Shown in pieces: positions 32,458 to 38,687 of a stretch of 44,220 nucleotides of DNA. The stretch covers positions 1 to 44,220 of the IMG/VR virus record IMGVR_UViG_3300005470_000006; one strand, 5' to 3'. The translations under genes and the position numbers were made by a program. Origin of the DNA: a virus. The notes under the pieces are model-generated. The model was given only the letters and a program-made list of their open reading frames with translations, had not been told where the DNA came from and did no database searches. How positions within the stretch are numbered: the stretch's first letter is position 1; the number at the start of each line of letters is the position of its first letter.

Positions 32458-32838
32458 TCAAAACTTTTCTTTAATAAGTTCTAAGATTTCATTAATCCCT
32501 GTATATAATTCATCTTGTGATGCATTAGGATGTTCATGGTTTAACATAATAACAAGTTTGTCAATATTGCAATTCATACTATACATATCACTTACTTCCT
32601 GCAAATCTTGTCTGAAAAAATACTTCTCATCTACTCCTGTAACTTTAAACTCGTTATACATATAACCTTTTTTAATAAAAATATTATCTTGGTAATGCTT
32701 GTACTGTGTGTTGAACTCTTCTTGAGGCATAGCATTACTAGATTTGGTCGCATAATTAGTGTAAGCTACTTGATTATCCTGACCTATGCAAGATAATTCC
32801 CAAACACCATCATAAATTATTGTTACTGGTAGTTTCAT
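32458..32838 (-). CDS. Hypothetical protein, 126 aa
   Basis: MKLPVTIIYDGVWELSCIGQDN, then a beta-alpha mix (YMYNEFKVTGVDEKYFF) and helices (CNIDKLVIMLNHEHPNASQDELYTGINEILELIKEKF). No recognisable domain. Its start overlaps the preceding gene by 29 bases in another frame; no RBS is visible, so translation may be coupled. Confidence 0.5.
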   Translation of the reverse strand: MKLPVTIIYDGVWELSCIGQDNQVAYTNYATKSSNAMPQEEFNTQYKHYQDNIFIKKGYMYNEFKVTGVDEKYFFRQDLQEVSDMYSMNCNIDKLVIMLNHEHPNASQDELYTGINEILELIKEKF

Positions 32839-33295
32839 TTGTGTTAACCCAATTATTTAAAAATATTTCATATTCTAATTTATAATCATCAGAATTAAAA
32901 AAGTTACCATCAAAGAAGTTCAATTCTTTGGCTAAATCTAACCACTTTTTTAATATTTGGTCTGATGTTGCATTATTTGTATTACAATAATTTTTCCTAC
33001 CTGCATCTGTCCATTTATATATCAAATAAAACATTTGACTTACAAAATAATATTTATCGGATTCTTTTATCTTATCTTTAATAAATGTAGGAGAAATTAT
33101 ACTCCAATTTGATAAATCTGTTTTTTTAGATTGCTTAACTAAATCACTCATATTCTTTCTTGCAATCAGATATACAGAATCTAATAATGTAACATCTATT
33201 TCATTTTTCCAGTTTTCTAGTAATTCTAATATGAAATCTTTTTTATCATAAATTTCTATTGTCAATTTTTCAATTATAACTTTGTGTTTTGACAT
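32810..33295 (-). CDS. Hypothetical protein, 161 aa
   Basis: Charged, mostly helical: KVIIEKLTIEIYDKKDFILELLENWKNEIDV, LDSVYLIARKNMSDLVKQSKK, YYFVSQMFYLIYKWTDAGRKNY, KWLDLAKELNFFDG, and a poly-Asn/Thr tail. RBS AGGAGGAAACTAGA is strong. No family known. The Asn-rich end is dual-coded with the next gene's start. Confidence 0.55.
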   Translation of the reverse strand: MSKHKVIIEKLTIEIYDKKDFILELLENWKNEIDVTLLDSVYLIARKNMSDLVKQSKKTDLSNWSIISPTFIKDKIKESDKYYFVSQMFYLIYKWTDAGRKNYCNTNNATSDQILKKWLDLAKELNFFDGNFFNSDDYKLEYEIFLNNWVNTNETTSNNNL

Positions 33296-33387
33296 TCTAG
33301 TTTCCTCCTAAATTTATTGAGATTAAATCCATACTTAAGATAACTAACTCCATAACTTCCTTCTATCCAAGCATTTATTCTTACCAT
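33274..33387 (-). CDS. Small ORF (37 aa) upstream of the 161-aa gene
   Basis: MVRINAWIEGSYGVSYLKYG, then FNLNKFRRKLE and a short tail. The sequence looks protein-like and its 3' end carries the RBS of the following gene. Upstream GAGGGACAAAGAAA could serve as RBS. Codes for an unknown peptide or is chance; the rest of 33388-33425 holds nothing I recognise. Confidence 0.35.
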   Translation of the reverse strand: MVRINAWIEGSYGVSYLKYGFNLNKFRRKLECQNTKL

Positions 33388-33425
33388 TTTCTTTGTCCCT
33401 CAAATTGATTTCTCATAATTATGAA

Positions 33426-33483
33426 GTTAACAGAAGTTTCAGCTTCGCTGAAATTTGGGCGAAGTGAAACGTAGCCTGTTAAC
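33426..33483. repeat. Nested palindromic element with GGCTACG/GCGAAG core
   Basis: Outer arms GTTAACAG/CTGTTAAC enclose an inner perfect stem (TTTCAGC/GCTGAAA, 33437-33453) and the string GGGCGAAGTGAAACGTAGCC. It is markedly more GC-rich than its surroundings and lies at the left border of the methyltransferase island. It may be a REP-like element or an RNA structure. Confidence 0.55.
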
Positions 33484-33488
33484 GTGTA

Positions 33489-33797
33489 TTAGTCGACAGA
33501 ATCTTTTGATTCTGCTTGAGTTTTGTTTTCGGCGTCAATATTATCAATCTCTCCTAATTTTTGAAATGTGTTCTTATCAATTAGATACGCCTTATCTTTT
33601 TCAATTGAATCCTCTATCCATATTTCAATTCCCATAACAGTATGGATTAAAGGTCTCGCTGAACAATATACCTCTGTTCCAGCAATTCTTATTGATGGTG
33701 TATCTGGTTTTGAAATTAACAAAGTGTTAGGAGAGATTCCTTCTATTTTTGCTTTCTTAACCCAATCCATTATTTGTTTAGCAGTAATTTCCATCAT
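33489..33797 (-). CDS. Hypothetical protein, 102 aa
   Basis: MEITAKQIMDWVKKAKIEGISPNTLLI, PDTPSIRIAGTEVYCSARP, MGIEIWIEDSIEKDKAYLI, and an acidic tail. Small alpha-beta domain of unknown function. RBS GGAGGAAATAAG lies in the end of the methyltransferase gene. The C-terminal codons contain a CAGAATC-TTTT-GATTCTG palindrome, part of the hairpin theme of this island. Confidence 0.5.
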   Translation of the reverse strand: MMEITAKQIMDWVKKAKIEGISPNTLLISKPDTPSIRIAGTEVYCSARPLIHTVMGIEIWIEDSIEKDKAYLIDKNTFQKLGEIDNIDAENKTQAESKDSVD

Positions 33798-33799
33798 TC

Positions 33800-34381
33800 T
33801 TATTTCCTCCAGCCGAAAACAAAATTTCGACTAATATCAGGATTTAACGAAGTCTGCGTAGCAACTTGTTGCGTAGCCGTTAAATCCTTATTAAACGAGG
33901 GCGTAGCCCCTTGAGTAAAATTACTGACCGTTGTATTCATCTTCCTTTCAACCGTAATTATTGTATCGTTATGATTCCCACCATGTGCTACAAGCATAAT
34001 TTCTATTATTTCAAATCCTCTGTTTTTTCCTAATCCTTGGGAAGACCAACCAAAAGATAAACATAAACCTCCTGGTCTAATAACTCTTGCTATTTGGTCT
34101 TTCCAATTAGCCCAAACAGAGGATTTAGTATCGTGTAGCACCATTCCCATTGAATCATAACACTCTTTTAATTGTCTTGGGCTGTAAGGTGGGTCAAATA
34201 ACACACCGTCAGCACTTGAATCTTTAAAGGTTGAAAGGTAGTCTATTGCATCTTGTTGATATGGAAAAGGAAATGGTTCTAACCATAATCCTTCATTTTT
34301 ATATTTAGCAATAATTTCAGCTATTGGTTTTATGCTAAATGTTCTCTTGTTAGGCATCGCCCATTTCCTGCTTATTATCAT
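33800..34381 (-). CDS. Putative adenine-type DNA methyltransferase (DPPY), shortened
   Basis: 193 aa. The opening RKWAMPNKRTFSIKPIAEII, the catalytic DPPYSPRQLKECYD, and FGWSSQGLGKNRGFEIIEIMLVAHGGNHNDTIITVERK match phage and plasmid methylases of this sub-family. The usual segment between the N-terminus and DPPY containing a 'DPFa' SAM-binding motif is much reduced here (LEPFPFPYQQDAIDYL), so activity is uncertain. The C-terminal codons include a palindromic insert (ATQQVATQTS). It may protect viral DNA from restriction. Confidence 0.7.
   Translation of the reverse strand: MIISRKWAMPNKRTFSIKPIAEIIAKYKNEGLWLEPFPFPYQQDAIDYLSTFKDSSADGVLFDPPYSPRQLKECYDSMGMVLHDTKSSVWANWKDQIARVIRPGGLCLSFGWSSQGLGKNRGFEIIEIMLVAHGGNHNDTIITVERKMNTTVSNFTQGATPSFNKDLTATQQVATQTSLNPDISRNFVFGWRK
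33840..33909. repeat. Palindromic elements inside the 3' end of the methyltransferase gene
   Basis: Perfect 10-bp arms GGATTTAACG/CGTTAAATCC enclose two GCGTAGC copies around CAACTTGTTG; a second small palindrome GGGCGTAGCCC follows at 33899-33909. Both share the GGCTACG core with the element at 33426-33483, as if short mobile palindromes had inserted in frame. Confidence 0.6.
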
Positions 34382-34415
34382 TTTAGGTCAGTAATTTTAT
34401 TTCGTTTAATATATC

Positions 34416-34455
34416 GGAATTAAGAGGAAACCTCGCAAGGTTTCCTCTTAATTCC
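34416..34455. repeat. 18-bp perfect hairpin over the 3' end of a small gene
   Basis: Arms GGAATTAAGAGGAAACCT and its exact complement, with a 4-base loop, include the stop codon of the 100-aa gene. No U-tract follows directly. It may be a transcript-stabilising structure or a palindromic insertion. A smaller CAGCC-GAA-GGCTG hairpin lies 25 bases further into the gene. Confidence 0.7.
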
Positions 34456-34719
34456 CATTATGTTCTCCGATAGGACAGCCGAAGGCTGAGTAATCCCCCC
34501 TATTGTTAATTGCTTAAACTTGTATGCGTTATTGAATATTGCTAAACCAACTTCTGGCTCAACACAATTTCTTAACATAGTTCTCTTATCTCCAGTATAA
34601 TTAGATAAATCAAAACCAAGTTCTTTTTCTAATCTTTTTATCTGCTCTTGGTCTGTTTCTTTATTTGAACCATTAGTTAAAGTAATCTTTGCTTTTGTAA
34701 GCAAGTTTTTTGCTTTCAT
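34420..34719 (-). CDS. Hypothetical protein, 99 aa
   Basis: MKAKNLLTKAKITLTNGSNKE, EQIKRLEKELGFDLSNYTG, DKRTMLRNCVEPEVGLAIFNNAYKF, then residues encoded by the hairpins. The ATG with GGAGGT eight bases upstream is preferred to one five codons earlier. No known domain. Its C-terminus (KRKPCEVSS) is generated by the palindrome. Confidence 0.5.
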   Translation of the reverse strand: MKAKNLLTKAKITLTNGSNKETDQEQIKRLEKELGFDLSNYTGDKRTMLRNCVEPEVGLAIFNNAYKFKQLTIGGITQPSAVLSENIMGIKRKPCEVSS

Positions 34720-34724
34720 TTGTT

Positions 34725-34802
34725 TTACCTCCATTGAGACTTTGTAGCACCAAAAGCTAATAAAAATAAAATATAATACCTATCCCATAACCCTTTTATC
34801 AT
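34725..34802 (-). CDS. Small membrane peptide (25 aa)
   Basis: MIKGLWDRYYILFLLAFGATKSQ begins with a near-perfect RBS (GGTGATTAAAAA) and contains one short hydrophobic stretch. It ends six bases before the next gene. Upstream, TTTAAATAATATATAAT (34835-34855) is a TATA-like promoter for this island; the remaining bases of 34803-34904 hold nothing else I can support. Confidence 0.4.
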   Translation of the reverse strand: MIKGLWDRYYILFLLAFGATKSQWR

Positions 34803-34904
34803 TTTTTAATCACCATTTTTAATTAAGGAATATTATATATTATTTAAATCTTTTTGTTTTCATGCCAGATTTCGTCTTTATTCATAAAAATTGTTTGCTG
34901 GATA

Positions 34905-35198
34905 CCCATGACTTTAGTCGTGGGAGGAAAGCAAACTTACCTCCTTGAATTTATCTTTAAACTTATCTATAATATCTCTTGAATGTAGTCTAATATATAC
35001 ATAACCCTCTTCTTCTAAATCTTTAAGAGAATATATATCTCCATCATCAAGAATGAAAGTATCAACTCCATCCTTAATCTGATAAAATGTTCCAAAAATA
35101 TAATTCCCTTTATAGATATAATCTTTTACGATAATATTACTCCCTTTTGCTTGAATTGTTTGTTTTTCCATCTTTTGAAAACCCCCGACTTTAGTCGG
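34905..35198 (-). mobile_element. Possible IS200/IS605-related mini-element flanked by CGACTAAAGTC hairpins
   Basis: Two hairpins with the same core, CCCACGACTAAAGTCATGGG at 34905-34924 and CCGACTAAAGTCGG at 35185-35198 (minus-strand sense), bracket one small gene. The left hairpin holds that gene's TAA in its loop. Terminal hairpins of this kind are characteristic of IS200/IS605 ends and derived non-autonomous elements. No transposase or TnpB is present. They could instead be paired terminators. Confidence 0.4.
34914..35171 (-). CDS. Hypothetical protein, 85 aa, between two hairpins
   Basis: MEKQTIQAKGSNIIVKDYIY, GNYIFGTFYQIKDGVDTFILDDGDIYSLKDLEEEGYVYIRL, ending EVSLLSSHD. The pattern suggests a small SH3-like beta barrel followed by a helix. 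The stop is the TAA in the loop of the left hairpin. Start ATG lies 13 bases after the right hairpin. Function unknown. Confidence 0.5.
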   Translation of the reverse strand: MEKQTIQAKGSNIIVKDYIYKGNYIFGTFYQIKDGVDTFILDDGDIYSLKDLEEEGYVYIRLHSRDIIDKFKDKFKEVSLLSSHD

Positions 35199-35200
35199 AT

Positions 35201-35791
35201 TTATTTTGGGAAGGTGTTATTTTTCCTCTTATTATAAGCTCTCAATATAGATTCACTTAGCGATATATTCACATTCAGATTTTTACTTTCAATCTTCTCA
35301 CCATACTTCTGTTTATTAATAGCACTCAATGTGTTGCTGGCAAGTTCTTTAAATTTGTGTGTATAAAATCCTGGTTGGTTAGTCTTCAGCATTTCATTAT
35401 CCTTAGAAAGTTCTGCATCTTCAATGGCTGTGTATGCCAAATACTCCTGCAATGCCACTGTATCCATTTTCTCACCAATCTCATAATAAATCTTTAATTT
35501 CTTAATATGCTCAACAGCAGGGATAACACATTTACCATCTTTTTCAAAATGTGAACACTTAGCAGGTATGCTGACTTCAACATATTTCTTAGTTTTAGGA
35601 TTGTATTTTTTTATAATCCTCTCACCAATAGGACATTTATTACATCTTCTAAACTTTTTATAAACCTTAGACATAGTACCTTTTTTAAGAAAACCACTCA
35701 ACAATAACTGTTTCAATCTACCTTCATCAGTCTTTGGACCAGTTTTAGGTACACCCCTTGCAATGTTTGGGTTACCGCCTTTTTGTCCCAT
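35201..35791 (-). CDS. Possible terminase small subunit
   Basis: About 196 aa. The start MGQKGGNPNIARGVPKTGPKT resembles the polar N-terminus of small terminases; a Cys cluster follows (RRCNKCPIG...AKCSHFEKDGKCV), then helices (LQEYLAYTAIEDAELSKDNEML) and the end KYGEKIESKNLNVNISLSESIL, which is typical of small terminase C-termini. Small terminases recognise the packaging site. It is far from the large subunit, which weakens the call. Starts at TTG or ATG further upstream are possible but would overlap the neighbouring gene. Confidence 0.45.
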   Translation of the reverse strand: MGQKGGNPNIARGVPKTGPKTDEGRLKQLLLSGFLKKGTMSKVYKKFRRCNKCPIGERIIKKYNPKTKKYVEVSIPAKCSHFEKDGKCVIPAVEHIKKLKIYYEIGEKMDTVALQEYLAYTAIEDAELSKDNEMLKTNQPGFYTHKFKELASNTLSAINKQKYGEKIESKNLNVNISLSESILRAYNKRKNNTFPK

Positions 35792-35813
35792 TTTCACAAA
35801 ACTTACCATTAAT

Positions 35814-35945
35814 CTACTTACTTTCTTCAAAAGCTTTACGAATAGCTGTTGTTATCAGTATTCTAAACAACCAAAAACTACCAAATGTTACTACACAACA
35901 GATTGTATACACTATACTATCAACAATACTATTATTTTTTTCCAT
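35814..35945 (-). CDS. Small membrane protein (43 aa)
   Basis: MEKNNSIVDSIVYTICCVVTF begins a single hydrophobic segment (residues 8-33, including GSFWLFRILI), followed by a charged tail (RKAFEESK). GGAGGT lies six bases before the second ATG, which I take as the start. Unknown function; an early membrane-associated peptide. Confidence 0.5.
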   Translation of the reverse strand: MEKNNSIVDSIVYTICCVVTFGSFWLFRILITTAIRKAFEESK

Positions 35946-35956
35946 CTTCATACCTC

Positions 35957-36148
35957 CTATTCATATTCAAAATACTCATCTCTTGGTTTATTCCGTTCTT
36001 CAGCAACCTTCAATACAATAAAATCTTTCAAAGATTTAAAATTTTGTTTAACAAAAACATAATCTTTGAGTTTTAACTTAATAGTTGTCAAATGTTCTTC
36101 ATCATCCTTAATTTTACTTTCATCCAATAAATTCATTATATTTGCCAT
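35957..36148 (-). CDS. Small charged protein, first gene of the leftward unit
   Basis: 63 aa: MANIMNLLDESKIKDDEEHLTTIKLKLKDYVFVKQNFKSLKDFIVLKVAEERNKPRDEYFEYE. The middle resembles a ribbon-helix-helix fold (a strand, then LKDFIVLKVAEE), so a small transcriptional regulator is plausible. RBS AGGATTACA. Lies directly beside the divergent control region. Confidence 0.5.
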   Translation of the reverse strand: MANIMNLLDESKIKDDEEHLTTIKLKLKDYVFVKQNFKSLKDFIVLKVAEERNKPRDEYFEYE

Positions 36149-36167
36149 TGTAATCCTAAGTAATATT

Positions 36168-36184
36168 AAATATTATATAAATAT
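36168..36184 (-). promoter_or_regulatory. Leftward promoter of the divergent region
   Basis: On the minus strand ATTTATATAATATTTAAT provides a TATA box about 30-35 bases before the start of the 63-aa gene. Confidence 0.45.
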
Positions 36185-36195
36185 TTCTATAAATT

Positions 36196-36297
36196 ATTAC
36201 AAATATTACAAAAAATCAACTATATTAAATTTGTATTCTTAGTGTTCTTTTACATGCGTGTAATAAAATATATATGATTTTTTGTAATATTTGTAAT
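36196..36297. repeat. 23-bp perfect inverted repeat in the divergent control region
   Basis: Arms at 36196-36218 and 36275-36297 (ATTACAAATATTACAAAAAA... and its complement) are separated by 56 bp. Each arm has an internal ATTACAAA direct repeat, and the spacer contains a small palindrome TTACATGCGTGTAA (36250-36263). Lying between leftward and rightward units, next to a regulator and the replication genes, it is a candidate origin or regulator-binding site. Confidence 0.7.
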
Positions 36298-36307
36298 TTT
36301 TGGGTAA

Positions 36308-36360
36308 AATTTATATATAAGTTATACTTTTGTATAAAAATAATTAACGAGGTATATAAA
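36308..36360 (+). promoter_or_regulatory. Rightward early promoter
   Basis: AAAATTTATATATAAG provides a TATA box about 45 bases before the AbrB-like start, followed by an RBS (ACGAGGTATATAAAA). Confidence 0.5.
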
Positions 36361-36361
36361 A

Positions 36362-36568
36362 ATGCAGTTCAAAAGACAAATAGTATCGGTTGGCGGAAGT
36401 ATAGGTATCACCGTTCCTCCCGATTTATTGCAATATTTAGAACTTAAACCCAAAGATATTGTAGTAATTCAGGATGAAAATGGTAAAAAGGGCAAATATA
36501 TAACAATTTGGAAAAAAGAAGATGCAAATATTGATACCGAAACAATTACAGAACCAGCGATTTATTAA
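36362..36568 (+). CDS. AbrB/SpoVT-type DNA-binding regulator
   Basis: 68 aa. The swapped-hairpin motif is clear: FKRQIVSVGGSIGITVPPDLLQYLELKPKDIVVIQ. These proteins dimerise and bind DNA as transition-state regulators or antitoxins, and are common in archaea. It is the first gene of the rightward unit and may act on the adjacent inverted repeat. Its 3' end overlaps the primase gene by 47 bases in another frame. Confidence 0.85.
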   Translation: MQFKRQIVSVGGSIGITVPPDLLQYLELKPKDIVVIQDENGKKGKYITIWKKEDANIDTETITEPAIY

Positions 36569-38687
36569 AACTAATACTGATAAAGCTCCAATTGAAAAAA
36601 ACTGGACAACATCAGCTAATTATAATTTTAATGAATTTATGCCTGTTTCAACAACTTATGGCGTGTTATGCGGGTTTAATAAATTAGTAGTTATAGATTG
36701 TGACAAACAACAAATTCAAGATTTGTTAATAACTATCCCTGAGATACGTGAGACTTTCACTGTTAAAACCGCTATAAAAAAATTATACCATTTCTACTTT
36801 TATGTTGATATAGATAACCCTCCAGGATTCAGGATTGATAATAAAAAAGGTGAACGTATATTAGATTTACAAGGTACAGGTACTCAAGTTATAGGTCCTG
36901 AATCAATTATTAATGGTAAAGGCAAATATGAAATAGTAAACCCTCGTTCTATTGCCACTATATCATATCAATATTTGAAAGAAATATTAATTAATATTGA
37001 CGACAACAATAAAATAATTGAAGAACATAAAAAGAAAAACTCAGGCATAGACATAGAATTTGATGAAGTATGTAAAGCTATCAAACAGAAAATTAAACCT
37101 AAAGACCTTCTTCCTCAAGATTCTCGACCAAATAATCCAACCAAATGTCCATTAGGTCATTCTAGTGAAGGTGGTAAATGTTTCCATCATACTAATAATG
37201 TATGGCATTGTTTTCATTGTCGTAAAGCTGGGAACGTATTTCAATTATATCAAGCAATACATAGTTGTAATTTTCAGACAGCTAAAAAAGAATTAGCTAA
37301 ATTAGCAGGTATTGATGATGAGATTAAGATTAATGTGTTACAGTTATACGGAGACCCTAAGACTCGAACTTCTGCTAGCGAGTTATTAGCCGGCGAGTTT
37401 ATTAAACTGAACCAAATTTATACTATACGTAATGATAAAGAGCCTGAGATGTGGATATATAAAAACGGTATTTATATATCAGAAGGCCGTACTTATGTTA
37501 AAGAATATGTTAGAGATATATTAGGTAGATTGTATAATTCTAGATTCACACAAAATGTGGTTGATAAAATTATAGCTGATACTTATATAGAATTGTCTGA
37601 ATTTTTCAAACCTGAAGACATTAATAAAATACCTGTTATGAATGGCATATTAGACATAAAAAAACAAGAATTAGAACCTTTTAATCATACTTTTAGATTT
37701 TTTAATAAATTACCTATAACTTATGACCCATTGATTGAAGCTGAACAAATTCCTGCATTTTTTGATGATATATTAATAGATGAAAAAGATAAATTAGTAT
37801 TACAAGAATTATTCGGATATCTTTTATACAGAGATTATAGGTATGAAAAAGCTTGGATGTTTCTAGGAAAAGGCAGGAACGGTAAAGGTAAAACATTAGA
37901 ACTGATGGAACGGTTTTTAGGATTACCTAATTGCACCAATATTTCATTACAAGCATTAGAAACGAATGCTTTTATAACTAGCGCTCTTTTTAATAAAATG
38001 GCTAATTTAGCTGGTGATTTACCTAAGAAGGGGTTGTTTAATACTGGACGGTTTAAAGAATTAACTGGGCACGATTTTATCACGGCTGACCGTAAATTCC
38101 AGAAATCTATAGAGTTTCGTAATTATGCAAAAATGATATTTTCTGCTAACGATTTACCTAAATCTTATGATACTACAGACGGGTTTTATGATAGATGGAT
38201 TATAATAGATTTCCCTTATAAATTCGTGCCAACTCCACAAGCTGCTAATGAAAAAAAGATTGATACAGAGATTATTGATAAATTATCGACTGATAAAGAA
38301 TTATCAGGATTATTAAACTGGGCATTAATAGGGCTACATAGATTATTAGATAATAATATGTTTAGTAAAAACACCTCTACTGACCAGAACAAACTAAAAT
38401 GGCAACGGCGTGAATCATCTTGTAAATCATTTATAATAGATTGTATAGAATGTGTGTATGATAAAAATGCTTATATTATAATATCTGATTTTGAGAAAGA
38501 ATACTTTAAATATTGCATGGAACATAAGACTAAACCTGAGCAGAAAAAAATGATACGTGAAACAATAGCTGAAATTGGTGGCAGTGCGGGTGTTAAATTA
38601 ATAAACGGTGTTACTACCAGGATTTATCAATGGTTAAAGTTCAAACATATCAATTATGAAGAAGAGGTGGATGAATTTGGTATATAA
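36522..38687 (+). CDS. Prim-pol / SF3 helicase replication protein
   Basis: 721 aa. The N-terminus is an archaeo-eukaryotic primase-polymerase domain: VVIDCDKQ (Asp59 and Asp61 as metal ligands), KLYHFYFYVD with the His, and RILDLQGTGTQVIGPES. A CHC2-like zinc finger follows (CPLGHSSEGGKC...WHCFHC, residues about 209-233). The C-terminus has a D5-like region and an SF3 helicase with Walker A GKGRNGKGKT at 449-458, ANLAGDLPKKG, and KMIFSANDLP. It would unwind DNA and make primers. The chosen ATG lies within the regulator gene; shorter starts would cut the primase fold. Confidence 0.88.
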   Translation: MQILIPKQLQNQRFIKTNTDKAPIEKNWTTSANYNFNEFMPVSTTYGVLCGFNKLVVIDCDKQQIQDLLITIPEIRETFTVKTAIKKLYHFYFYVDIDNPPGFRIDNKKGERILDLQGTGTQVIGPESIINGKGKYEIVNPRSIATISYQYLKEILINIDDNNKIIEEHKKKNSGIDIEFDEVCKAIKQKIKPKDLLPQDSRPNNPTKCPLGHSSEGGKCFHHTNNVWHCFHCRKAGNVFQLYQAIHSCNFQTAKKELAKLAGIDDEIKINVLQLYGDPKTRTSASELLAGEFIKLNQIYTIRNDKEPEMWIYKNGIYISEGRTYVKEYVRDILGRLYNSRFTQNVVDKIIADTYIELSEFFKPEDINKIPVMNGILDIKKQELEPFNHTFRFFNKLPITYDPLIEAEQIPAFFDDILIDEKDKLVLQELFGYLLYRDYRYEKAWMFLGKGRNGKGKTLELMERFLGLPNCTNISLQALETNAFITSALFNKMANLAGDLPKKGLFNTGRFKELTGHDFITADRKFQKSIEFRNYAKMIFSANDLPKSYDTTDGFYDRWIIIDFPYKFVPTPQAANEKKIDTEIIDKLSTDKELSGLLNWALIGLHRLLDNNMFSKNTSTDQNKLKWQRRESSCKSFIIDCIECVYDKNAYIIISDFEKEYFKYCMEHKTKPEQKKMIRETIAEIGGSAGVKLINGVTTRIYQWLKFKHINYEEEVDEFGI

